Of a DNA stretch of 11,532 nt, positions 5,301-11,532 are shown piece after piece. The position numbers were made by a program, and so were the translations under genes. The stretch's first letter is position 1, and each line of letters begins with the position of its first letter. The stretch comes from Sphingomonas sp. (GTDB lineage Bacteria; Pseudomonadota; Alphaproteobacteria; Sphingomonadales; Sphingomonadaceae): positions 1-11,532 of the forward strand of contig JAJNQF010000310.1 in assembly GCA_021154945.1 (NCBI GenBank). The letters are read 5' to 3'. The notes beneath the pieces were generated by a model that made no database searches, was not told where the DNA came from, and was given only the letters and a program-made list of their open reading frames with translations.

Positions 5301-6290
5301 ATGGCCCGTGCATGGAGCCTGAAGGCACGTCCGCAAGGCATGCCGAAGCATACCGACTTCGCGATGATCGATCTCGACCAGTCTGCGCTCGGCGCTGGCG
5401 AGGTGCGTATCGCCAATCGCTGGCTGTCGGTCGATCCGTACATGCGCGGGCGGATGAACGACGTGAAGAGCTATGTCCCGCCGTTCGCGCTGGGCGATGC
5501 GATGCAGGGCGGCGCGGTCGGCGAAGTGGTCGAGAGCAACGACGACGGCATCAAGGTCGGCGACATGGTGCTGCACATGGCGGGCTGGCGCGACGAGGCG
5601 GTGGTCCCGGCCGCGCAGGTGCAGAAGCTGCCCTCGCTCGACGTGCCGCCACAGGCGTTTCTCGGGCAGCTCGGCATGCCGGGGATGACCGGGTATTTCG
5701 GTCTTCTCCAGGTTGCCGAGGCGAAGGCGGGCGACACGGTGTTCGTGTCGGCAGCGGCGGGCGCGGTCGGATCGACCGTCGTCCAGGTCGCCAAGGCCAA
5801 GGGCATGACGGTGATCGGCTCGGCTGGCGGCGCGGAGAAATGCGCTTGGGTGAAGTCGCTCGGGGCGGATGCGGTGATCGACTATAAGAGCGACGTGCCG
5901 GTGGTGAAGGCGCTGGGTCAAGCCGCTCCTAAGGGCATCGACGTGTATTTCGATAACGTCGGCGGCGAGCATCTCGATGCGGCGCTGGCGCATGCGAATA
6001 TGCACGCGCGGTTTGCCGTCTGCGGGATGATCGACGTGTACAACAGCGGGGCGGCGACGCAGCTGAAGTATCTCGCGCGGCTGATCGGTAACCGGATCCA
6101 GATCCGCGGGTTCATCGTCAGCGATTTCATGAGCCGCGCCGACGAGTTCTACAAGGACATGGGCGGGATGCTGGCGGCGGGGACGCTGAAGCGGCAGGAG
6201 ACGGTGCACGAGGGGATCGAGACGATGCCCGATGCGTTTCTGGGGCTGTTCTCGGGTGGGAATACGGGGAAGATGCTCGTCAAGGTTTGA
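5301..6290 (+). CDS. NAD(P)H-dependent medium-chain oxidoreductase (CurA / leukotriene-B4 dehydrogenase type)
   Basis: A 329-aa zinc-independent member of the medium-chain dehydrogenase/reductase superfamily. Relatives reduce the carbon-carbon double bond of enones and enals with NADPH. Visible features are DPYMRGRM (45-52) near the N-terminus, GMPGMTGYFGL (127-135 region), the Rossmann glycine motif AAAGAVGS (151-158), GSAGGAEKC (173-181) typical of NADPH binding, and FDNVGGEHLDAAL (218-229). The zinc ligands of alcohol dehydrogenases are not evident. The start at 5301 is chosen because AGGAG (5288-5292) precedes it and the family begins at this point; an upstream in-frame ATG at 5187 would read through the terminator hairpin. 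The gene is probably single, closed by the REP-like inverted pair. The physiological substrate cannot be told; detoxification of reactive carbonyls is the usual proposal. Confidence 0.92.
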   Translation: MARAWSLKARPQGMPKHTDFAMIDLDQSALGAGEVRIANRWLSVDPYMRGRMNDVKSYVPPFALGDAMQGGAVGEVVESNDDGIKVGDMVLHMAGWRDEAVVPAAQVQKLPSLDVPPQAFLGQLGMPGMTGYFGLLQVAEAKAGDTVFVSAAAGAVGSTVVQVAKAKGMTVIGSAGGAEKCAWVKSLGADAVIDYKSDVPVVKALGQAAPKGIDVYFDNVGGEHLDAALAHANMHARFAVCGMIDVYNSGAATQLKYLARLIGNRIQIRGFIVSDFMSRADEFYKDMGGMLAAGTLKRQETVHEGIETMPDAFLGLFSGGNTGKMLVKV

Positions 6291-6312
6291 GCTAGCAGCC
6301 TTTACCGCCCGA

Positions 6313-6410
6313 TCGTCATTCCCGCGCAGGCGGGAACCCATACTGGCAGGCGTCTCGGTCCGACTGCGAGCGTTTGAGAATATGGGTCCCCGCCTCCGCG
6401 GGGATGACGA
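6313..6410. repeat. REP-like palindromic repeat pair between convergent genes
   Basis: A 32-base element at 6313-6344 beginning TCGTCATTCCCGCGCAGG is repeated in inverted orientation at 6379-6410 with 28 of 32 matching bases, around a 34-base spacer. Each arm also contains its own small palindrome (CCCGC and GCGGG). GTCATTCCCGCG-type palindromes are a widespread class of dispersed bacterial intergenic repeats, often paired. It lies between the convergent oxidoreductase and corA genes and could form a hairpin that ends transcription or protects both 3' ends. The remainder of 6291-6425 holds nothing else that I can see. Confidence 0.8.
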
Positions 6411-6425
6411 TAATTGCGCCCCTTC

Positions 6426-7394
6426 CTACAACCACTTCGCCTGCTTGAACTTCACGTACAGCGCGGAACAGACGATCGCGATCACGGCCAGCACCACGAA
6501 ATACCCGTATTCCGTCTTCAGCTCGGGCATATTCTCGAAGTTCATCCCATAGATCCCGGCGATCGCGGTCGGCACGGCGAGAATGGCGGCCCAGGCGGCG
6601 AGCTGTCGGGTGATCGCGCCGGTGCGTTGCTGTTCGAGCAGGTTGCTGAATTCGAACACCGACGTCAGCACTTCGCGCAGGCCCTCGACCATCGTTTGCA
6701 CGCGGCGGACATGGTCGAGCACGTCGCTGAAATACGGTTTCGCCTCGGTATCGATGCAGGGCAGGTCGAGGCGGACGATCTTGCCCGCGACCTCGCCCAT
6801 CGGCCCGAGAATGCGCTGGAAGCGGATCATTTCTCGACGCAAGCCGAAGATCCGGACGATCTCGTCGCGACCTAGGAACGCGTCGATGGTGCGTTGTTCC
6901 ATGGCCAGCACCTCGTCCTCGATGCTCTCCATGATCGGTAGGTAGCCGTCGACGACGTAGTCGAGGATCGCGTGGAGGACGTAGTCGACGCCGTTGATCA
7001 ACAACGTGGGCGCGGCTTCGAGCTGTTCGCGTAGCGCCTTGTGTGAGCGCGCCGAGCCGTGGCGGACGCTGATGATGTGGCTGTGGCCGACGAAGATCGC
7101 GGTCTCGCCATACGCGATCTTGTCGTCCTCGAGCTGCGCGGTCCGCGCCACGACGAACAACTGGTCGCCATACACGTCGACTTTGGGTAACTGGTCCGCC
7201 TTGATCGCGTCCTCCACTGCCAGCGGATGGAGGTTGTACTGCTCCTTGAGCGTCCGCATTTCCTCGGCCGACGGGTCGCAGATGCCGATCCAGACGAACT
7301 CGGAACGATCCGCCGGGCAATCGACCTTTTCGTCGATCGAGACCGCGCGGACGCGCTTGCCATGACGATAGAGATACGCGGCGACGACCGTCAT
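6426..7394 (-). CDS. corA: CorA-family divalent metal ion channel
   Basis: A 322-aa protein of usual CorA length. CorA forms a pentameric inner-membrane channel for Mg2+ (some members Co2+, Ni2+ or Zn2+ efflux). The long N-terminal cytoplasmic part has the expected alpha/beta start and long helices, including a stretch about 150-260. Two hydrophobic segments near the C-terminus (about 266-282 and 297-314) flank the diagnostic pore motif YGMNFENMPEL with GMN at 283-285. The short cytoplasmic tail ends with basic residues (KFKQAKWL). ATG at 7394 has a GAGG upstream. It starts 38 bases after the metQ-like stop on the same strand with no terminator between, so read-through from the transporter operon is likely. 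The actual metal cannot be told from the sequence. Confidence 0.95.
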   Translation of the reverse strand: MTVVAAYLYRHGKRVRAVSIDEKVDCPADRSEFVWIGICDPSAEEMRTLKEQYNLHPLAVEDAIKADQLPKVDVYGDQLFVVARTAQLEDDKIAYGETAIFVGHSHIISVRHGSARSHKALREQLEAAPTLLINGVDYVLHAILDYVVDGYLPIMESIEDEVLAMEQRTIDAFLGRDEIVRIFGLRREMIRFQRILGPMGEVAGKIVRLDLPCIDTEAKPYFSDVLDHVRRVQTMVEGLREVLTSVFEFSNLLEQQRTGAITRQLAAWAAILAVPTAIAGIYGMNFENMPELKTEYGYFVVLAVIAIVCSALYVKFKQAKWL

Positions 7395-7432
7395 GGAGCC
7401 TCAAAGATTACGCTAACGAGGCCGCGCCGGTA

Positions 7433-8227
7433 TCAGAACGCCGGCAGCACTGCACCCCGATAATGCTGCTCGATAAATGTCTTGGTGGCCGGGCTACGGA
7501 GTGCCGCGATCAGCTTCACGACGCGCGGATCCTTCTCGCCACCGGGCAGGCCAACGACGAAATTGACATAGGGGCTGTTCTTGTCCTCGATCGCGAGTGC
7601 ATCGCGGACCGGGTTGAGCTTGGCGTCGAGCGCGTAGTTGGTGTTGATAAGCGCGAGATCGACCTCGCCGAGCGTCCGGGGCAGGGTGGCGCCCTCCAGT
7701 TCCTTGAACTGCAGGTTCTTCGGGTTGGTGGCGATGTCGTTGAGGCTCGACAGCGGATTGGTCGGGTTCCGGAGCGTGATCAGCCCGGCCTTTTGCAGCA
7801 ACAGCAGCGCGCGGCCGCCGTTGCTGGGCTCGTTCGGGATCGCGACGGTGGCGCCGTTGGGGATCTGCGCGATCGACTTCCACTTGCGCGAATAGGCGCC
7901 GAGCGGTTCGACATGGACGCCGGCGTACGTCACCAGATGCGTACCGCGCGACGCGTTGAACTGATCGAGATACGGCTTGGTCTCGAAGTAACTCACGTCG
8001 ATCTGCTTCTGCTCGACCTGGAGGTTAGGCTGAACGTAGTCGTTGAAGACGCGGATCTGGAGGTCGACGTCTTGCTTGGCGAGGGTCGGCTTGATCGACT
8101 CCAGGATCTCGGCGTGCGGCACCGCGGTTGCGGCGATCGTCAGCGTCTTGCCGTCGTTGGTCTTGGCGCCTCCGCATGCGGCAAGCGCGAACAGCGAGAA
8201 CGAGGCGAGCAGGGTGCGGCGGTTCAT
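7433..8227 (-). CDS. metQ: NlpA/MetQ-family substrate-binding lipoprotein of an ABC importer
   Basis: A 264-aa protein with a lipoprotein signal peptide: MNRR, a hydrophobic stretch, then the lipobox LAAC with the lipidated Cys at 18. The mature part begins with TLTIAATAVPHAEILESIKP and contains VDLQIRVFNDYVQPN and IDVSYFETKPYLDQF, the pattern of the NLPA family that binds methionine (D or L) in MetQ. Near the middle are VAIPNEPSNGGRALLLLQKAGLI and later LGEVDLALINTNYALDA, also typical. It would be anchored to the inner membrane and deliver ligand to the permease encoded just upstream. AGGA precedes the ATG; eight bases separate it from the permease stop. Family members bind substrates other than methionine, so the ligand is not certain here. 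Confidence 0.93.
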   Translation of the reverse strand: MNRRTLLASFSLFALAACGGAKTNDGKTLTIAATAVPHAEILESIKPTLAKQDVDLQIRVFNDYVQPNLQVEQKQIDVSYFETKPYLDQFNASRGTHLVTYAGVHVEPLGAYSRKWKSIAQIPNGATVAIPNEPSNGGRALLLLQKAGLITLRNPTNPLSSLNDIATNPKNLQFKELEGATLPRTLGEVDLALINTNYALDAKLNPVRDALAIEDKNSPYVNFVVGLPGGEKDPRVVKLIAALRSPATKTFIEQHYRGAVLPAF

Positions 8228-8235
8228 GGCGATTC

Positions 8236-8898
8236 CTAGCGGCGGGTGAAGTGGCGGGCGAGCGCGTCGCCGGCATATTGGATGATCTGGACGAGCACGA
8301 CCAGCAGCACGACAGTGACGACCATGACGTCGGTCTGGAACCGCTGATAGCCGAACCGGATCGCTAGATCGCCGAGCCCACCCGCGCCGACCACGCCCGC
8401 CATAGCGGTGAACGAGACGAGCGCGACCGCGGTGACGGTGGCGCCGGCGATCAGCCCGGGGAGCGCCTCGGGGATCAGCGCGCCGGTGACGATCTGGCGC
8501 GTGGTGGCGCCCATCGCCTGCACCGCCTCGATCGTGGTGCGGTCGACTTCCTTGAGCGATCCCTCGACGAGCCGCGCATAGAACGGCGCCGCGCCGACGA
8601 CGAGCGGCGGGATCGCGCCGGCGACGCCCAGCGAGGTGCCGACGAGCATCACGGTGAGCGGGATCATCACGATCAGCAGGATGATGAACGGGACCGAGCG
8701 GAGGATGTTGACGACGATGCCGAGCACGGCGTTGGCGACGCGGTTCTGCGACAGGCGGCCTTGGCCGGTAATGTAGAGCAGGACGCCGAGCGGGAGGCCG
8801 AACGCTATGGTGAGAATCAGCGATCCGCCGAGCATGATCAGCGTGTCAAGGCACGCCTGGCCGATGTCGGACCAGTCGATGTTGACGAAGAAGCTCAT
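8236..8898 (-). CDS. metI: MetI-family ABC transporter permease
   Basis: A 220-aa inner-membrane permease of standard MetI size. Hydrophobic segments lie near residues 20-42, 57-85, 92-108, 145-172 and 190-208, fitting five membrane helices. The cytoplasmic EAA loop that docks on the ATPase is clear: EAVQAMGATTRQIVTGALIP at 124-143. The C-terminal FTAMAGVVGAGGLGDLAIRFGYQRF block is characteristic of MetI. The ATG overlaps the stop of the ATPase gene by four bases (ATGA), so the two are translationally coupled, and the lipoprotein gene follows after eight bases. Together the three form a complete importer (two permeases, two ATPases, one lipoprotein). Confidence 0.95.
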   Translation of the reverse strand: MSFFVNIDWSDIGQACLDTLIMLGGSLILTIAFGLPLGVLLYITGQGRLSQNRVANAVLGIVVNILRSVPFIILLIVMIPLTVMLVGTSLGVAGAIPPLVVGAAPFYARLVEGSLKEVDRTTIEAVQAMGATTRQIVTGALIPEALPGLIAGATVTAVALVSFTAMAGVVGAGGLGDLAIRFGYQRFQTDVMVVTVVLLVVLVQIIQYAGDALARHFTRR

Positions 8899-9629
8899 GC
8901 TGCCAGCGCCGCCAGCATGCGCTGCGTTGCCGGGTGGGCGGCGTTGGCGAAGATGTCGGTGACCTCGCCGGTCTCGACGATGCGGCCGCGTTCGAGGACG
9001 GCGACGCGGTCGCAGACGTAGCGGACGACGTCCATTTCGTGTGTGATCAGGACGATCGTCAGGCCGAGGTCTCGGTTGAGTTCGCGGAGGAGGGTCAGCA
9101 CGGAGCGGGTGGTCTCTGGATCCAACGCGCTGGTCGCTTCGTCGCAGAGAAGGATGTCGGGGTCGGTGGCGAGCGCGCGGGCGATGCCGACGCGCTGCTT
9201 CTGGCCGCCGGAGAGTTGGGCGGGGTATTTGGCGGCGTGATCGGCGAGGCCTACGCGGTCGAGCAGCGCGGCGACCTTCGTTTCGCGCTCGGCCTTGGGG
9301 ATGCCGGCGAGCACGAGCGGGAACGCCACGTTGGCCGCTACCGTGCGCGACGAGAGCAATCCGAAATTCTGGAAGATCATGCCGATCCGCCGCCGCAGCG
9401 CACGCAGGTCTGAGGCTGACAAGGCCGCCACGTCGACACCATCGACCTCGACCCGACCGGAACTCGGGCGCTCTAGTGCGTTGATCAGGCGGATCAGCGT
9501 CGACTTGCCTGCGCCGGACTGCCCGATGACTCCGAACACGCCGCGCGCCGGGATCTCTAGCGAGATCCCGTCCAGGGCAGCCGCTTCACTTGCCGGATAG
9601 GTTTTAACGACGTCAGTGAGGCGGATCAT
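8895..9629 (-). CDS. metN: MetN-type ABC transporter ATPase, short form without NIL domain
   Basis: A 244-aa ATPase energising the importer. All nucleotide-binding motifs are present: Walker A GQSGAGKST (36-44), Q-loop Q87 in MIFQNFGLL, signature LSGGQKQR (139-146), Walker B ILLCDEATSALD (159-170) and the switch histidine H197 in ITHEMD. The QNFGLL and CDEATSALDPETT blocks are typical of MetN. E. coli MetN is 343 aa with a C-terminal NIL domain that binds methionine and shuts transport off; this protein stops right after the nucleotide-binding domain, so that control should be absent. The ATG at 9629 overlaps the stop of the monooxygenase gene by four bases. A longer frame to 10295 only runs antisense-like through the neighbour in another frame and is not used. 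The stop overlaps metI. Confidence 0.94.
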   Translation of the reverse strand: MIRLTDVVKTYPASEAAALDGISLEIPARGVFGVIGQSGAGKSTLIRLINALERPSSGRVEVDGVDVAALSASDLRALRRRIGMIFQNFGLLSSRTVAANVAFPLVLAGIPKAERETKVAALLDRVGLADHAAKYPAQLSGGQKQRVGIARALATDPDILLCDEATSALDPETTRSVLTLLRELNRDLGLTIVLITHEMDVVRYVCDRVAVLERGRIVETGEVTDIFANAAHPATQRMLAALAA

Positions 9630-10642
9630 GCTGAGCCCATGACCTGCACCGCGAACCGCTCCATTTCCTCGGCCTGCGGGCTCATCTGAAGGAGCAGCAG
9701 GTCGAGACCGGCGGCTTCGTATTCCGCGACGCGCTCCTTCAACTGCTCGGGCGTGCCGACCAGATTGGGGCGCAGGCCGCGGTTGGAGACGGAATATTCC
9801 TGGATCTTCAATTCGCGTTCGAGCTGCGTGCCCGACAGCCACTGGTCGAAATTGGCATAGCCCGCAGGCAGTTCGGTGACGCTGGTGATGCGCTCCAACT
9901 CGCGCTTCGCCTCCGCCTCGCTGTCGCGGACGATCGCGTAGGCGGCCATGCCGTATTGCATCGGTGCGCCGCCGGCGGCTTCCCGCCGCGCGGCCATGTC
10001 GGCGATCTTGGGCGCGATCGCGTCGGCGGGGTCGCCGTGCATGACGTAGGCGTCGCACTGCGCGGCGATCATCGCCTTGGCCTTCTCGCTCTCGCCGCCG
10101 GCATAGACGGTCGGGCGCTTGGCGGGCTTGGGCGAGCAGATTGCCTGTTCGGTGGTGTAGAACTGGCCCGCGAAGTTGAACCGTTCCTCGGTCCACAGCC
10201 CGTCGACGACGGTCAGCCATTCTGCGGTGCGCGCGTAGCGATCGTCGTGCTGGTCGAACTGGAGACCGTATTGCTTCGCCTCGTCCGCCCACCACGACGA
10301 CACGACGTTGAGCGCGAGACGCCCGCCCGAGATCCGGTCGATATTCGCGGCTGCCTTGGCGAACAGCGCGGGGTGGTGGAAGTTGGGGCGAACCGCGACC
10401 ATCAGCTCGATGCTGTCGGTCACCGCCGCGAGCGCCGCCGCAGTCGACCAGGCGTCGAGCGCGGGCTGTTCGACGCCCTTGATGTCGTTGAGGTTCAGCT
10501 CGGCGATCAGCGTCAGGTCATACCCCCAGCGCTCCGCGTTCTGCGTCAGCGCCTTGGTGTAAGCCCAGCTCGCCTCCATCCCCTCGTCGGGAACGTTGCG
10601 AAGCCAGCCGCCGAAGACGGGAGTCCAGTAACCATAGCGCAT
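9626..10642 (-). CDS. LLM-class flavin-dependent monooxygenase (SsuD/SfnG/RutA-like)
   Basis: A 338-aa TIM-barrel monooxygenase of the luciferase-like family using reduced FMN supplied by a separate reductase. Diagnostic blocks are the N-terminal RYGYWTPVFGGW, AVRPNFHHPALFAKAAANID (83-102), RISGGRLALNVVSSWW (103-118), HDDRYARTAEWL (132-143), VYAGGES (179-185, phosphate binding) and the C-terminal LVGTPEQLKERVAEYEAAGLDLLLLQ. Characterised relatives remove sulfite from alkanesulfonates (SsuD), oxidise dimethyl sulfone (SfnG) or open the uracil ring (RutA). I cannot tell which is closest by eye. The link to a MetNIQ-type importer favours a sulfur compound. It is coupled on both sides: TGATG with the ATP-grasp gene and ATGA with metN. 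No flavin reductase gene is visible in the window. Confidence 0.9.
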   Translation of the reverse strand: MRYGYWTPVFGGWLRNVPDEGMEASWAYTKALTQNAERWGYDLTLIAELNLNDIKGVEQPALDAWSTAAALAAVTDSIELMVAVRPNFHHPALFAKAAANIDRISGGRLALNVVSSWWADEAKQYGLQFDQHDDRYARTAEWLTVVDGLWTEERFNFAGQFYTTEQAICSPKPAKRPTVYAGGESEKAKAMIAAQCDAYVMHGDPADAIAPKIADMAARREAAGGAPMQYGMAAYAIVRDSEAEAKRELERITSVTELPAGYANFDQWLSGTQLERELKIQEYSVSNRGLRPNLVGTPEQLKERVAEYEAAGLDLLLLQMSPQAEEMERFAVQVMGSA

Positions 10643-11532
10643 CAGCGGGCCTTCTCGATCTGTTCGACGAGGTAATCGACGAGCCGGTCGTGCGGATCCC
10701 AGCCGAGCACATCGAGTGGCTTGGCGACGAAGTTCGACAGCGCGTTGATGTCGTAGAAGCGGGCGACACCGTCACGATCGTCGATCATCACCTCGACCCC
10801 GCCGACGTCGAGATCGACCGCGCGGGCGATCGCTTCGGCGGCATCCTTCAGGGTCTGCGAAGGCTCGACTGCGGCCATCTTGATGCCGGAACCGGGGACG
10901 ACGCACGCGTCCGCCGGACAGAGATCGAACGCGCCGCCGCCTGCGACTTCGATCGCGTAGAGGTATTTGCGGTTCAGCGTTTCGATCCGGGTGATCGCGC
11001 CGTCGCGGACGGGGACGTATTCCTGGACCAGCAGGACGCCGTCGACACTGCTCGGTAGGCCGTTATCGGCGGCGGCGGTGCGAAGCTCTTCGAGGCTGTC
11101 GAAGCGGATTATGCCGGCGCCAGATCCGCCGATGTTCGCCTTCACGACCAGCGGGAAGCGGAGCGTCTGCGCGGCGGGGACGACATCGGCGGCACGGTGG
11201 ACGACGCGTGTCTCGGGGATTGCGAGGCCGAGCGAGGCGATCAGCGACAATTGCCGCGCCTTGGACGCGTCGATCGCGAGCACGTCGGTGCCGTTGATCA
11301 CGTGCGCGCCGGTGCGGCGCCAGTGATCGAGCATCGCCATCGTGTCGAAGATCGGATGCTCGTCGCTGCGCAGGAAGCTCGACATCGCGATCCGGTTGAA
11401 CACGACGCGCGCCGGCGCAGTCTGGTCCGCGGGGTTCCAGAACCCGTCCGGCGTGGCGCGCGAGAACTCGACGCCGCGCGCGTCGAGCGCTGCGAACAGC
11501 GGCACGAACCAGGCGGGATGTTCGTAAAGGAC
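10642..11532 (-). CDS. ATP-grasp ligase, RimK-like fold, 5' end beyond window
   Basis: The frame stays open to the window edge and gives 296 residues. The GTG at 11505 is not taken as start, because the nine codons before it (VLYEHPAWF) continue the typical N-terminus of this group, so only a few residues should be missing. ATP-grasp features are FPLVVKANIGGSGAGIIRF (126-144, nucleotide-binding lysine and glycine loop), VLLVQEYVPV (166-175) and the metal-binding end VGGVEVMIDDRDGVARFYDINALSNF (243-268) with the E and D/N ligands in E-x-M and DIN. Such enzymes join a carboxylate to an amine or thiol through an acyl-phosphate, as in RimK or glutathione synthetase. The substrate is unknown. The stop shares one base with the monooxygenase start (TGATG), so it is the first visible gene of the coupled operon. 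Confidence 0.88.
   Translation of the reverse strand, partial: VLYEHPAWFVPLFAALDARGVEFSRATPDGFWNPADQTAPARVVFNRIAMSSFLRSDEHPIFDTMAMLDHWRRTGAHVINGTDVLAIDASKARQLSLIASLGLAIPETRVVHRAADVVPAAQTLRFPLVVKANIGGSGAGIIRFDSLEELRTAAADNGLPSSVDGVLLVQEYVPVRDGAITRIETLNRKYLYAIEVAGGGAFDLCPADACVVPGSGIKMAAVEPSQTLKDAAEAIARAVDLDVGGVEVMIDDRDGVARFYDINALSNFVAKPLDVLGWDPHDRLVDYLVEQIEKAR

Noticed and set aside
5193..6341. 382-codon antisense frame over the oxidoreductase
   Set aside because: His/Arg-rich shadow of a high-GC gene; no ribosome binding site or family pattern.
6316..7404. 362-codon frame overlapping corA on the same strand
   Set aside because: Arg/Pro-rich out-of-frame translation; corA has the GMN motif and two membrane segments.
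9630..10295. N-terminal extension of the MetN frame
   Set aside because: It is Arg-rich out-of-frame translation of the monooxygenase gene; the ATG at 9629 starts at the normal family position in an ATGA overlap.
1..11532. CRISPR array, riboswitch or rRNA
   Set aside because: No regularly spaced repeats with unique spacers, no recognisable riboswitch core upstream of any gene in the window, and no rRNA sequence seen. The leader of the importer operon lies outside the window.

Overview
The window looks like a piece of a high-GC alphaproteobacterial chromosome, most likely a sphingomonad (Sphingomonas or a relative). This is inferred from the GC-rich codon usage of the right two thirds, a candidate EcfG-type (GGAAC/GTT) stress promoter, and a SWFGD/DUF2171-type protein of a kind I associate with sphingomonads. 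It is a judgement from composition and protein families, not a database match.

Left third (1-3502): the end of an integrated element, probably a prophage or prophage-like island, with visibly lower GC and different codon use. Three rightward ORFs (the tail of one gene, then a 186-aa and a 280-aa protein) are chained by stop/start overlaps and are not recognisable by family. A convergent intergenic region with a perfect 11-bp inverted repeat separates them from a leftward pair: a tyrosine recombinase (integrase) and a 64-aa protein whose ribosome binding site lies at the integrase stop codon. The integrase starts about 90 bases from the 3' end of a tRNA-Ala(CGC) gene, the classical arrangement for an element integrated into a tRNA 3' end. 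The tRNA is therefore the chromosome/element junction, and the other junction lies outside the window to the left.

Middle (3579-6425): chromosomal backbone. A candidate EcfG general-stress promoter precedes a 428-aa protein with a long Tyr/Gly/Gln/Arg/Asp low-complexity region, a SWFGD motif and a DUF2171-like domain. A strong intrinsic terminator follows, then a medium-chain (CurA/leukotriene-B4-dehydrogenase-type) NAD(P)H oxidoreductase. A REP-like inverted pair separates it from the convergent genes to the right.

Right half (6426-11532): a leftward run of six genes. In transcription order these are an ATP-grasp ligase (5' end cut by the window edge), an LLM-class flavin monooxygenase (SsuD/SfnG/RutA-like), the ATPase, permease and lipoprotein of a MetNIQ/NlpA-type ABC importer, and a CorA metal channel. 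The first four are joined by 1-4 base stop/start overlaps, so ligase, monooxygenase and transporter are very probably one functional unit. Uptake and oxidative use of an organosulfur compound (or methionine itself) is the most natural reading, with the ATP-grasp enzyme as the unexplained part. The ATPase has no C-terminal NIL (methionine-sensing) domain, which leaves the substrate and the control of the transporter open.
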